Virus record (IMG/VR): IMGVR_UViG_3300044612_000316
Coordinates: 1 to 26,459 of that record
DNA length: 26,459 bases
From: a virus
Direction: 5' to 3' (one strand)
Part shown: positions 1 through 7,073 of the stretch, one piece after another
Numbering within the stretch: the stretch's first letter is position 1
Layout: each line of letters begins with the position of its first letter
Notes under the pieces: generated by a model
What the model was told of the DNA's origin: nothing
Seen by the model: only the letters and a program-made list of their open reading frames with translations
Databases searched by the model: none
Program-made: the position numbers and the translations under genes

Positions 1-41
1 AGCATTTGGTTAATTGCTTGTAACTTAGTAATTAAGCCCAT
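1..41 (-). CDS. Tail tubular protein A (gp11-like), N-terminus only
   Basis: An ATG at 41-39 follows a very strong ribosome binding site (AAGGAGG, plus-strand positions 47-53) and opens a frame that runs off the left edge after 13 codons. The peptide reads MGLITKLQAINQM. The pattern of hydrophobic, Lys-Leu, then Ala-Ile/Val-Asn-x-Met/Leu is how gp11-type tail tubular (head-to-tail adaptor) proteins of T7-like phages usually begin, and gp11 follows the capsid gene in T7. The gene lies just downstream of the capsid terminator, so it would be reached by read-through or by a promoter not visible here. The assignment rests on position and a short N-terminal pattern, so it is an inference. Confidence 0.6.
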   Translation of the reverse strand, partial: MGLITKLQAINQM

Positions 42-54
42 ATAGCCTCCTTAG

Positions 55-91
55 AAAAAAAACCACCCGGCTCCCACTTAAGGGAGCCGGG
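55..91 (-). terminator. Strong intrinsic terminator after the capsid gene
   Basis: On the minus strand a perfect 10-bp GC-rich stem (arms at plus 82-91 and 66-75, CCCGGCTCCC with its complement) closes a 6-base loop. After three further bases comes a run of eight T (plus A55-A62). It lies between the capsid stop at 166 and the next start at 41. T7 has its main late terminator, T-phi, at the same place, just after gene 10. Confidence 0.92.
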
Positions 92-102
92 GGTAGATAT
101 GA

Positions 103-113
103 GATCACCTCCT
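103..113 (-). promoter_or_regulatory. Perfect 11-base Shine-Dalgarno sequence without a start codon
   Basis: The minus strand carries AGGAGGTGATC, complementary over 11 bases to the 3-prime end of bacterial 16S rRNA. No ATG, GTG or TTG follows at a usable distance. The nearest codon that could be used is an ATA 7 bases after GGAGG, opening a 22-codon frame straight through the terminator hairpin. It may be a remnant of a lost gene, a ribosome-holding or RNA-stabilising site, or a non-AUG start. A 16-codon frame at 116-166 (ATG overlapping the capsid stop as TAATG) ends just before it. Confidence 0.5.
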
Positions 114-165
114 CTTCAGACGCGGTTCATAAAGACAAACCCGAAAGTAGAGTGTGAATCAATCA

Positions 166-1380
166 TTAGACTACAGAGAAGTACTCTGAGCTGAAACCGT
201 TAGTGAGGTTGTTAGCAGCACCATTCAATGCAGCACGGAGTTCGGCTCTAGTTGGTGTAGAATCATTCATACCAACGATAGCGCGGCAAAGCTCTGGACG
301 GATAATACCAGTACCCTTCATCATGCTAGCTACGGTGAACTGAGTGTTACGACGAACATCAGCAACGGTATCAACCTTCATACCCTGTAGGGATAGACCA
401 GCAATTGCTTCCTGCTGGAAGATAATGCCGTGAAGATTAATTGTATCGCACTTTAGGTTGTACTTGGCAGAACCAATGGCAGCACCTTCAAGGTCTGTCT
501 TTGGTAGGTGATTGCTCTTGACAATCTTGACACCCATGTAGTCAAGGCTATCAGTCATAGCATTCATGCCCATTGTGTATGGAGCGCCTAGACCACCGTA
601 CTCGTCTGAACCACCAAACATTGGATTCTTGGTGAAGTTTAGACCAGCAAGAGCGGTGGCTGCGGTAGTTGAAATATCAGCAGAACGAGTCAAGCCAAGA
701 CCACGAATGACTTGGAAGACCTTTGGTGTAACAACGCAATAAACATTGGTAACCTGTACATCGTTTTCCTGACACTTGACGAGGTAATCTTCAATACCCT
801 CAAGAACCTTAAGAGCAGTTACTTCAGTTGCGGCTGAAGGAGCAACATTGCCTACATCAATTGGAGCTTGGAAAGCATTGGTAGTAAAGTCAGAACCACG
901 GGGATCACCTGTGATTGGAGCTACAGCGCAAGCAGCGAGTAGAGCTACGGCAATCTGACGATCACGGGTGTTAGCAAGAGTTAGACCTGACTGACGAGCT
1001 AGCTCTGAGCGGTAATCCCACTGAGTGATGAGCAAGTCAATGTTGTCGGTTTCAAAGTGAGCAGCCATTGGACGAGCATCAAGATTTACCTTGAAGGTAC
1101 GGCTGGTGTTGCCCTTACCTGAAAGCTCTTGACCAGCTTCCCAAGCAGCGTTGAGATCTACGGTTCCAGTAATTGGGAACTCGTATGAGAAACCACCAGA
1201 AATAGTACGGGTGGCAATCATGTTCTCAAACATATTGTACTGATCATAAGCGTTGATTACTTCGCCAGACCAGAGTGGGAGCCAGAGTTTATTTGCTCCG
1301 AGATTACCACCAGAAGTTGCAGCGGTGGTTGAAGTGCGGTAAACCATATCGGTTCCGGCTAATGGATCATTTAGTGGCAT
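166..1380 (-). CDS. Major capsid protein (T7 gp10-like)
   Basis: This 404-residue protein forms the icosahedral head shell. Its identity comes from length (T7 gp10A is about 345, marine relatives somewhat longer), its place directly after the scaffold gene, and a typical N-terminal half: a Gly/Ala/Thr-rich start, a FEN-x-IATRTI stretch near residue 51, an FPITG strand near residue 68 and a Gly-Gln-Glu-Leu turn near residue 83. The ATG at 1380 follows AAGGAA with a 9-base spacer. Codon use is balanced and GC is near 47 percent in the stretch counted, richer than the tail block upstream. It is the only gene here with both its own long leader (1381-1555) and a strong terminator (55-91), which fits very high expression. 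No slippery site for a 10A/10B-type frameshift is apparent at its end. Confidence 0.92.
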   Translation of the reverse strand: MPLNDPLAGTDMVYRTSTTAATSGGNLGANKLWLPLWSGEVINAYDQYNMFENMIATRTISGGFSYEFPITGTVDLNAAWEAGQELSGKGNTSRTFKVNLDARPMAAHFETDNIDLLITQWDYRSELARQSGLTLANTRDRQIAVALLAACAVAPITGDPRGSDFTTNAFQAPIDVGNVAPSAATEVTALKVLEGIEDYLVKCQENDVQVTNVYCVVTPKVFQVIRGLGLTRSADISTTAATALAGLNFTKNPMFGGSDEYGGLGAPYTMGMNAMTDSLDYMGVKIVKSNHLPKTDLEGAAIGSAKYNLKCDTINLHGIIFQQEAIAGLSLQGMKVDTVADVRRNTQFTVASMMKGTGIIRPELCRAIVGMNDSTPTRAELRAALNGAANNLTNGFSSEYFSVV

Positions 1381-1555
1381 GTGTTTATTCCTTTTATAAG
1401 TAGACTAAAATTTGAGACAATAATAGAAAGCTCAATCGTTCGATTGTTCCTGAAGGAGTCTACTGGTTTGAGTGAGTCCAGCCAAGGGTCATCCATTACC
1501 TTTCGGGGGATTTACCCATAGGCTGTCCTCAGTCAATCCGCTGTCTCGGAGCGGA
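1381..1555 (-). promoter_or_regulatory. Leader and probable late promoter region of the capsid gene
   Basis: This 175-base gap between the scaffold stop and the capsid start is the longest stretch without a convincing gene. It contains inverted repeats (described separately). The minus-strand octamer GACTCACT (plus 1471-1478) matches the core of the T7 promoter, in the right orientation, but the bases after it do not match, so this could be chance. In T7 the equivalent gap holds promoter phi10 and an RNase III site, so a promoter for the phage polymerase is expected here. None is proven. Confidence 0.5.
1399..1464 (-). promoter_or_regulatory. Long-range stem in the capsid mRNA leader
   Basis: Two 8-base complementary arms, AGTAGACT and AGTCTACT (plus 1457-1464 and 1399-1406), enclose 50 bases. 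Within them lie a near-palindrome at 1433-1446 (CAATCG-AA-CGATTG) and a competing pair TTGAG/CTCAA (1431-1435 with 1412-1416). The inner pairings share bases 1433-1435 and so exclude each other. The outer stem ends 18 bases before the capsid start codon, just upstream of the AAGGAA ribosome binding site. Confidence 0.45.
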
Positions 1556-1557
1556 TT
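1535..1557 (-). other. Hairpin at the scaffold stop codon
   Basis: An 8-bp perfect stem (AATCCGCT / AGCGGATT) with a 7-base loop overlaps the scaffold stop codon. No T-run follows, so it is not a classical terminator. It could mark an RNA processing point between scaffold and capsid messages or protect the 3-prime end of the scaffold message. Only the structure is seen; the role is inferred. Confidence 0.45.
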
Positions 1558-2479
1558 ATTTGGGTAGTTTTGTAAAGTCGGTTCGTAGCATCCGCTGTTC
1601 CACATATTCGCGGAACTTTGGATTAACTTCAAACCGTCTATCATTACGCTCAGCCATGAACTCTCGCTTAGTTTGGTAAGCGGTAAAGCCTTGCTGAGTG
1701 CTTGCCATTGGAACTTGTCCTCTGGCTGTTTGTTTTGGTTCAGCAGCCTTGCTTGTCCCTGTAGCCTTGGCAAACTTTGCCTGTAGACCATAGAGAGCAA
1801 CATCCCAAGAAGGTGATGCGAGGTTCTGATTGATTGCATTCTGTTCAGCTTGGGTAAGATTCTTACTTGCCCAATCAAACATCTTTGCTAGTTGATCCTT
1901 TCCACCAATAAGCTCAGCAGCCTTGCTATAAGCAATCTCTAGCTTTGCCTTTTGACCTATCATGTATTCACTAATGATAGATTCTGGTAGATTAGTCTTC
2001 TTCTTAATCGTGTCTAGAGTTTCAGTAGATAGATTATTATTAGTAGCGAACTCAACAGTCCACTGCTTCCAATCATCTTCGGTAGCAACAGCTGGAGTTT
2101 CAGCTTTAACTTCTTCTACCTTCTTCTCTGGGATCTTCAGAACTTCTGGTACGACAGGAATCTCTTCCTTTGTTGGAGCAGCATCCTGTTTGACTGGGTT
2201 TGCTGTAGTGGGATTCTGCTCGTACTTCTTCTTGAGGTCGGATACTTCCTGCCGTGACTTGGTGTATTCCTTTTGAGCAGTCTTAAGACTTTCAAACCAA
2301 GCTCCTGCGTCCTTAAAGTTTTCAGGAACAGCCATACCTTGGTTTCTTACATAAGCGTCAAAAGCAGCCTTCTCACGGGAGAGAATAGCATCCTCTGCTG
2401 TCGATGTAAGAGATTGTTCCTGTGATACTACTGGAGTCTCGGAAGATTGTTCCATCATATCGGGAGTCTCTTCATTCAT
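1556..2479 (-). CDS. Capsid assembly scaffolding protein (gp9-like)
   Basis: This 307-residue protein is highly charged, has no cysteine and is mostly helical, as scaffolds are. The N-terminal 40 residues are acidic and Ser/Gln-rich. Residues 60-90 form a Lys/Glu helix, residues 95-135 are a Pro/Lys/Glu/Val-rich disordered linker, and the C-terminus is basic and aromatic (an RRFEVNPKFREYVEQRM stretch near 281-297), the usual capsid-binding end of gp9-type scaffolds. It acts inside the prohead and is lost on packaging. The start at 2479 has only a weak purine-rich site (GAAAG). It sits directly before the capsid gene as in T7, but is separated from the portal by about 4.9 kb of tail genes, which is unusual. 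Confidence 0.85.
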   Translation of the reverse strand: MNEETPDMMEQSSETPVVSQEQSLTSTAEDAILSREKAAFDAYVRNQGMAVPENFKDAGAWFESLKTAQKEYTKSRQEVSDLKKKYEQNPTTANPVKQDAAPTKEEIPVVPEVLKIPEKKVEEVKAETPAVATEDDWKQWTVEFATNNNLSTETLDTIKKKTNLPESIISEYMIGQKAKLEIAYSKAAELIGGKDQLAKMFDWASKNLTQAEQNAINQNLASPSWDVALYGLQAKFAKATGTSKAAEPKQTARGQVPMASTQQGFTAYQTKREFMAERNDRRFEVNPKFREYVEQRMLRTDFTKLPK

Positions 2480-2507
2480 AGTGTGTGTCTTTCGTTAGAG
2501 TTAAAAA

Positions 2508-2600
2508 TTAATAAGACTTCTTCTTAGCAGCCATCTTCTTAACAGCTGCCATCTTCTTTTCAGCAGTCTTCTTGACTGCCTTCTTCATTGGCTTCTTCAT
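2508..2600 (-). CDS. Tiny lysine-rich protein (30 aa), histone H1-like composition
   Basis: An ATG at 2600 opens a 30-codon frame ending TAA at 2508. About half of the residues are Lys, with Ala, Met and Val between: MKKPMKKAVKKTAEKKMAAV and then more Lys/Ala. The spacing KKxxxKKA repeats like a basic amphipathic helix or an H1-type tail. AAAGGA lies 6 bases before the start, and the ATG overlaps the previous stop as ATGA, so translation is probably coupled. It lies 28 bases before the scaffold gene. A nucleic-acid-binding or head-packaged role is possible from composition alone. No family is recognised. Confidence 0.7.
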   Translation of the reverse strand: MKKPMKKAVKKTAEKKMAAVKKMAAKKKSY

Positions 2601-2695
2601 TTTTTTCCTTTCTTTGGGTATACCATTTTTTGTGCGTCTTTACCAGTGCATGTTGTGGTCTTACCACAGTTACACTTATATGTTTTCTTAGCCAT
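2597..2695 (-). CDS. Tiny Cys/Lys protein (32 aa)
   Basis: The ATG at 2695 follows GGAG with a 6-base spacer and opens 32 codons: MAKKTYKCNCGKTTTCTGKD and then a Lys-rich tail. Cysteines at 8, 10 and 16 (CxCx5C) recall half of a zinc ribbon, but a fourth ligand is missing, so metal binding would need a dimer or another residue. The start overlaps the upstream gene by 8 bases, and the stop shares ATGA with the next gene. This tight coupling on both sides is the best evidence that it is real. No family is recognised. Confidence 0.65.
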   Translation of the reverse strand: MAKKTYKCNCGKTTTCTGKDAQKMVYPKKGKK

Positions 2696-2879
2696 TATTG
2701 TCTCCAGTTGGAGGAAAGAATCTAGGAGAACCATTGAGATCATAGATCCACCAAGGTTCGCATAGTTCATCGGCTGCTAGTTCAATAGCTGTATCTGATG
2801 TAGTCCACGGCGTAATGCCATCCCACTCAGCTACATTATCGACTGTGTTATTATTTGGATTGATTAAAGCATATCTCAT
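2688..2879 (-). CDS. Small tail-associated protein of unknown function (63 aa)
   Basis: This short protein has the pattern M-x-Y-A-L-I-x-P-x-N-N-x-V-x-N-V-A-E-W-D-G at its start. That resembles small proteins often found beside fibre genes in tailed phages, where a recurrent hydrophobic strand, Asn-Val and then Trp-Asp-Gly opens the protein. The rest is acidic with several Trp (residues 15, 25, 43, 44). It begins 5 bases after the glycine-rich fibre gene, with only a weak GGAT site, and overlaps the next tiny gene by 8 bases. A role in fibre assembly or as a minor tail part is inferred from position. Confidence 0.65.
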   Translation of the reverse strand: MRYALINPNNNTVDNVAEWDGITPWTTSDTAIELAADELCEPWWIYDLNGSPRFFPPTGDNNG

Positions 2880-2884
2880 TTGTA

Positions 2885-3916
2885 TTATCCACAGATTGTG
2901 TATACGATGCAGTAGCCTACGCCACCTGCACCACCTGCGCCCCCTGCAGTAGTACCACGGCCACCGCCGCCACCGCCAGAGCCACGGATACCTGCGCCAC
3001 CTGTACCACCTGTGGTGCTGCTTCCGCCGCCACCACCGCCGCCAGAACCGAATCCGGTTGCGGTTACGGTTCCTGCACCTCCTGCTCCTCCGGGGGTTCC
3101 AACTACACCTGCTGTGCCACCACCGCCGGAATTAGGGGTAGTAACGGATGCCCAACTACCCTGACCACCTTGTCCGCCTACGCCACCTGCGCTGGATACA
3201 AGTTGTGCTCCACCACCACCACCACCGGGACCGTTGTATTTACCAACGCGACCGGGGTTTCCAGAGGCAATGCCAGCACCAAAACCACCAGTAATTGTTC
3301 CGCCGTCATTTGTTCGGATTACAAGAGTACCGCCACCACCACCAACGGCAAAAACCCAGTTACTAAGAGCAGGACCAAACTGAGTCAGTCCTCCTGCTCC
3401 ACCATTGTTGACAGTTCCGGCTGCTCCGGCTGTACCAGCCGCGCCACAAGTAACTGTCTCAGTTGTACCAAGGCGACTTGCTGGAATCCAAAGTTCGGAT
3501 ACTTGACCAGCACATCCACCCGCACCACCAGATGCTGTGGATGCGCCGCTGCCTCCTGCGCCACCACCAATACAACGAATGAAAACCATTTGAGCATTGG
3601 CTGGCTTTGTCCATGTACCACTACTTGTGAATTCTTGTGTATTTACTATAATACCAGCAGTAGCTACAGCAGCTAATCCTGAAGTAATATCACTAGCAGT
3701 ATGGGTATGTACTAAATTAGCTTTACCTGCTAAACCAGAAGTTAAAGCTGTTGGTTTAATAGAATCATCTGCAGCTTGAAGCGCACTACTTGCAGTTTTA
3801 ACAGCAGAGTCAGCAGCTGTTTTAACATTTGAGATTTCTTGAATAGAAGATTCTAGCAAACGCTGCAACTTCTTATTTAATAGTAACTGTTGTTGTAGTT
3901 TGCTATTTAAATTCAT
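2885..3916 (-). CDS. Glycine-rich tail fibre / adhesin-like protein
   Basis: This 343-residue protein has three parts. Residues 1-50 are a coiled coil (Leu/Gln/Lys, then Ala/Ser heptads). Residues 55-80 carry an H-T-H-T collar-type motif (70-73) found in trimeric phage fibres. Residues 95-343 begin with the FTSSGTWTKPAN strand that introduces glycine-rich fibre tips and continue as long Gly-Gly-Ala/Gly-Gly-Gly repeats, ending in a short hydrophobic strand with two Cys. Such Gly-rich sheets of polyglycine-II type form receptor-binding tips in other phages. It probably sits at the tail end and contacts the host. The repeats raise GC locally and create a spurious long frame on the plus strand. 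The start at 3916 follows AGGA. Confidence 0.82.
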   Translation of the reverse strand: MNLNSKLQQQLLLNKKLQRLLESSIQEISNVKTAADSAVKTASSALQAADDSIKPTALTSGLAGKANLVHTHTASDITSGLAAVATAGIIVNTQEFTSSGTWTKPANAQMVFIRCIGGGAGGSGASTASGGAGGCAGQVSELWIPASRLGTTETVTCGAAGTAGAAGTVNNGGAGGLTQFGPALSNWVFAVGGGGGTLVIRTNDGGTITGGFGAGIASGNPGRVGKYNGPGGGGGGAQLVSSAGGVGGQGGQGSWASVTTPNSGGGGTAGVVGTPGGAGGAGTVTATGFGSGGGGGGGSSTTGGTGGAGIRGSGGGGGGRGTTAGGAGGAGGVGYCIVYTICG

Positions 3917-3924
3917 TCAATATC

Positions 3925-6057
3925 CTATAAATTTGTAGTTGTCAAAGAAGACAACACATTGTTCATATACTGAGTATAACCATCAGCAGGGTGAATAGTA
4001 ATAAGTTTATAACTTACATTCTTATTTCCAGCCGCACCAACATCTAGTGGTGTTATACCACCACCGCTATTGATAGGAGTTCCACCGGGCCATGCTCTTA
4101 CTTTAGCAACTTTTGTTGAGCCATTATATTCTGTTATAAAAACAAGCTGAGGTTGTCTATTTGGAATACCATAAGTAAAAGTTAATCCTGTAAGCGGACC
4201 TGCTGTTGTTGTAATGGCTGCTCCACCATAACTAGCTGAAAGTTGAAAATTTGTGTTTGTTGGTGAGCCTGCTGGTGTGTTTGTTGGTGTTCCTATGATA
4301 TAATATGTTGTTGGATTAGAATAACCAGTTATGGTTCCTCCTCCTCCAGATAAAGTACCACTTACTACTATAGGTCTATTTGCAACAAGTCCTGAAAACA
4401 AAGCGCTAGTAAAATTACCACCAGTACTTGCTACTACACTTGTAAGGGAACCACCAGAAACATAACCAACTTCAATAATTTCTAGTAATCTATTAGTAAA
4501 GTAATTAGTTGTTGTTCCTTCTGTTGCATAAGTACCAGTAAGCGTAAAACTTGTAGAATCAAAAGTTGCATTAGGGGCAAACAATGTAGTACCTGTAATT
4601 GCTCCTCCACCCGCTAGATGAGCAGGAAAATCAGGAGCAACAACAGGAGAATTATTCCAATACTGGAATAAACTCTGTCCATTTCCATTACCTGTAACTA
4701 AACTGTTATAACTTATTAATCTTTTAATATCAATAACAGTCATGTCTGGATTTTCAATAGCCATTTGATTAGCAGCAGAACGCACAGAAATAAGGTTATT
4801 AGCCAAAGAGCTACCAGAACTACCATCAGCTAAAGAAATGGGATGACTTACCCAAGAAACAATAGCAAGATCAGATAAAGGATATCCTAAAGAAATCCAA
4901 ATTTCTTTAAAAGATGCCCAAATAGATTTATATGCATCAGTCCATCTTTGTGGTGTTTCATAGTTTAGGCCAGTTGAATAGGAGTTTACTCCTGATTGTG
5001 CCATTATTACAACACGACCACTACCACCAGCTGTTATTTGTCTTTCTCTAATTTCTTTAACTAAAGCTTTTAAGGATGTATTTTTAACACCCCCTAAAAC
5101 ACCAGCAATTCCTTGGCTGTTATATCCACCTAAATAACTTAGTGAAGTTACTGCCCATCCTTTTCTTCTGGCATACATTGATTGACAATGTAATACCATA
5201 GGTCCACATGTTTTTTGTCCACCCGAACCAACAAAACCCCAGCCAGCTCTGTAACCAGTAGAAGAAGCTGTGGTAAATTGTAAATCTTCTACAAAAACTT
5301 GTCCAACTTCATTAGCATTTGCTGCAGCACATGACACAAATTTTCTTGTTGTGATTTCAGTACCACCGCCGTTAACACTTCCTGCTAGTTTAAATACTAT
5401 AGGACAAAAACCACCATCTTGTGCTGGAGAAACTGTTGTATTAGTAGCATTTAATAGTTTACCATACTTTAAACGATAATATAATGTGTTACTATTAGCA
5501 GATAATGGATGATCTGGGTCTATTCCCATACCATAAGAATTAAAATAAGATGCACTATTTCTAGCTAAATAGGCCCAAGATTCAATATTAGGTCCAAAAC
5601 TACCTGTACCACTAGAACCATATCTTACATAAACAGGATTAACTGCTGTCATATCAATATAACCAGCAGGACTAAACTGAGAATAATAAGAAGGAGCCTC
5701 AGACTGTGCAGTAGCTTCATTTCCTGATAAAAGTACTGTGCCTTTTAGTGGAATAGTTGCTCCAGCTTTCCAGCCAGCAGCTGTTGTGGGCTGTGTTGTG
5801 CCTTCGCTAAAAACAGGAAAAACGGATGTTCCATAGCAAGTATATCCTTTATTATTTAATGCTTGCTGTAATCCATTATGATATCCCCACATACCAGCAA
5901 CAGCAGATCCTGTGTTACTATCACCAATAACAACAAAGTCTATACTGTCCTGCCCTGTCTCTAAATCTTGTAGAAATTTACTGGCTTTAGTAGATCCATA
6001 TACATTATTAAGAGCTGTTTGTGAGTCTTCTAATTGTTTTAATCTATTACGATACAT
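3925..6057 (-). CDS. SGNH-hydrolase-domain tailspike candidate
   Basis: This 710-residue protein has a short helical N-terminus (1-40), then a GDSN block (45-48, likely Ser47 nucleophile) after a hydrophobic strand. A block III-like G-V-N-S lies at 356-359 and a D-x-x-H at 476-480, which together fit an SGNH/GDSL esterase fold spread over about 450 residues. The region from about 500 on is Thr/Ser/Gly-rich beta sheet, with a YYIIG...FQLSASYGG...GLTF segment of the kind seen in other phage tail proteins. An esterase that deacetylates surface polysaccharide, or a lipase-like tip, is plausible. It follows a 185-residue gene with a one-base TAATG overlap and precedes the glycine-rich fibre. The gene is AT-rich (about 22-35 percent GC in the lines counted), unlike the capsid gene. 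Substrate is unknown. Confidence 0.72.
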   Translation of the reverse strand: MYRNRLKQLEDSQTALNNVYGSTKASKFLQDLETGQDSIDFVVIGDSNTGSAVAGMWGYHNGLQQALNNKGYTCYGTSVFPVFSEGTTQPTTAAGWKAGATIPLKGTVLLSGNEATAQSEAPSYYSQFSPAGYIDMTAVNPVYVRYGSSGTGSFGPNIESWAYLARNSASYFNSYGMGIDPDHPLSANSNTLYYRLKYGKLLNATNTTVSPAQDGGFCPIVFKLAGSVNGGGTEITTRKFVSCAAANANEVGQVFVEDLQFTTASSTGYRAGWGFVGSGGQKTCGPMVLHCQSMYARRKGWAVTSLSYLGGYNSQGIAGVLGGVKNTSLKALVKEIRERQITAGGSGRVVIMAQSGVNSYSTGLNYETPQRWTDAYKSIWASFKEIWISLGYPLSDLAIVSWVSHPISLADGSSGSSLANNLISVRSAANQMAIENPDMTVIDIKRLISYNSLVTGNGNGQSLFQYWNNSPVVAPDFPAHLAGGGAITGTTLFAPNATFDSTSFTLTGTYATEGTTTNYFTNRLLEIIEVGYVSGGSLTSVVASTGGNFTSALFSGLVANRPIVVSGTLSGGGGTITGYSNPTTYYIIGTPTNTPAGSPTNTNFQLSASYGGAAITTTAGPLTGLTFTYGIPNRQPQLVFITEYNGSTKVAKVRAWPGGTPINSGGGITPLDVGAAGNKNVSYKLITIHPADGYTQYMNNVLSSLTTTNL

Positions 6058-6614
6058 TAGATAGCTCCGTAATAAGCATTAGCTCCGTTTGTTACGGCGG
6101 TTCCACCATTGAACTCTACTTCAATAAGCTCACATCCTAGGGTATCTACTAAAATAAAAGCTGTATCATTAACATTAGTTGCATTATATATTTTAGCATC
6201 ACCTTGTGCTTTTGTAATTGTTACAATCCGTCTAAAACCACCATCAGCATTTACTGTTATAGCGTCTGATCCTATAGTCATGGATGCTGAAGCAAAGAGA
6301 CAAAGAGGAACCCATGCAGTAATTGCTCCTGCTGAATTTACAACTCTAGTCCAACCAGTAACTTTAATATTAGGAGAAGTTACTGTTGACTTTACAACAG
6401 GGATTAGTTTTAAATAACTAAGTGTTGAATTTGGTACAACAATACAACTAGATGTATTTACTGGAAGATCTGTTTGTGGAATATTAAGTGTAAAAGGTGT
6501 CGTATTAATTACAACATTTAGATTGTCTGTACTTGCTGGAGTTACAGAAGTTTTTAATAATCTTAGTGGTTCTTGAACCGTTTTGATTTGTGCCATTGTG
6601 TGTGTATGAATCAT
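6057..6614 (-). CDS. Beta-rich tail-block protein of unknown function (185 aa)
   Basis: The protein is rich in Thr, Val, Asn and Ala, with alternating hydrophobic strands and few charges, typical of phage surface or fibre-adaptor proteins. A segment near residues 30-60 reads like a beta sandwich edge (Thr-Pro-Phe-Thr-Leu-Asn-Ile-Pro). AGGA with a 7-base spacer supports the ATG at 6614, although a second Met lies at residue 7. It ends in a TAATG overlap with the SGNH gene, so the two are probably translated together. No family is recognised. A structural role in the adhesion device is inferred from position and composition. Confidence 0.6.
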   Translation of the reverse strand: MIHTHTMAQIKTVQEPLRLLKTSVTPASTDNLNVVINTTPFTLNIPQTDLPVNTSSCIVVPNSTLSYLKLIPVVKSTVTSPNIKVTGWTRVVNSAGAITAWVPLCLFASASMTIGSDAITVNADGGFRRIVTITKAQGDAKIYNATNVNDTAFILVDTLGCELIEVEFNGGTAVTNGANAYYGAI

Positions 6615-6624
6615 TGTTTATCCT

Positions 6625-7071
6625 TTAAGCTGGTACGACACTCACTGAAAACGGAGTGCTGCATACGAGATTGTCTAGTGAATTATAAAGAGCAAAAGAA
6701 AAATTTCCAGCAGTATCGCCTGTAGTAATAGCTAATCTAATGGTATCTCCACTTGTAAAGGTTGTATTTGTAAATACATTTCTTGTCCAAGTATTAAAAA
6801 CTCCACCATTTTTTGACCAGCGTACACCAGTGCCTTTTGGTACTGCACCAGAAACCACATCCCATTTTAAAGCTACAGGTTGAAGTGTATTATTAATTGG
6901 GAGTAAATTTGTTATAGGCGTGTTTACAGAAAACACTTCCAAAATAACATAATCTTGAGGACTCCATTGAATAAGATCAAGAGCTGGTACATAACCATCT
7001 ATATTAACAAGACGATTTCTACTAAGACGAAACACGGGAGAAGTAAAAGACCAGACTCTATTGCGGTGCAT
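6625..7071 (-). CDS. Beta-rich tail-block protein of unknown function (148 aa)
   Basis: This protein starts MHRNRVW, close to MYRNRL of the SGNH protein two genes downstream. That may be a shared attachment segment or chance. The rest alternates hydrophobic and Thr/Asn/Ser residues, with a WDVVSG stretch near 73 and a TGDTAGNFSFALYN strand near 120, compatible with an immunoglobulin-like or jelly-roll fold. It begins 2 bases after the stop of the previous gene and has only a weak AAGAAG site, so coupling is likely. No family is recognised. Confidence 0.58.
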   Translation of the reverse strand: MHRNRVWSFTSPVFRLSRNRLVNIDGYVPALDLIQWSPQDYVILEVFSVNTPITNLLPINNTLQPVALKWDVVSGAVPKGTGVRWSKNGGVFNTWTRNVFTNTTFTSGDTIRLAITTGDTAGNFSFALYNSLDNLVCSTPFSVSVVPA

Positions 7072-7073
7072 GG

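Noticed and set aside
116-166. 16-codon frame starting in the capsid stop (TAATG)
   Set aside because: It is too short to support without conservation. It might be a coupled leader peptide, but it has no recognisable composition.
160-200. Programmed frameshift at the capsid end, as in T7 10A/10B
   Set aside because: No slippery heptamer or run of identical bases is visible at the end of the capsid gene, and the other frame closes soon.
1471-1478. T7-promoter core octamer GACTCACT
   Set aside because: It is a single short match, the following bases do not fit the T7 promoter, and another copy occurs inside the reductase coding region (about 11924). Kept only as a weak hint for the leader.
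1489-1878. 129-codon minus-strand frame overlapping the scaffold end and the leader
   Set aside because: It lies in another frame of the well-supported scaffold gene, has odd composition and has no suitable start. The part beyond the scaffold holds inverted repeats instead.
3170-3676. Long plus-strand frame rich in Thr, Ser and Cys
   Set aside because: It is the complement of the Gly-Gly repeats of the fibre gene, which removes stops on the other strand. It has no ribosome binding site, and no supported gene in the window is on the plus strand.
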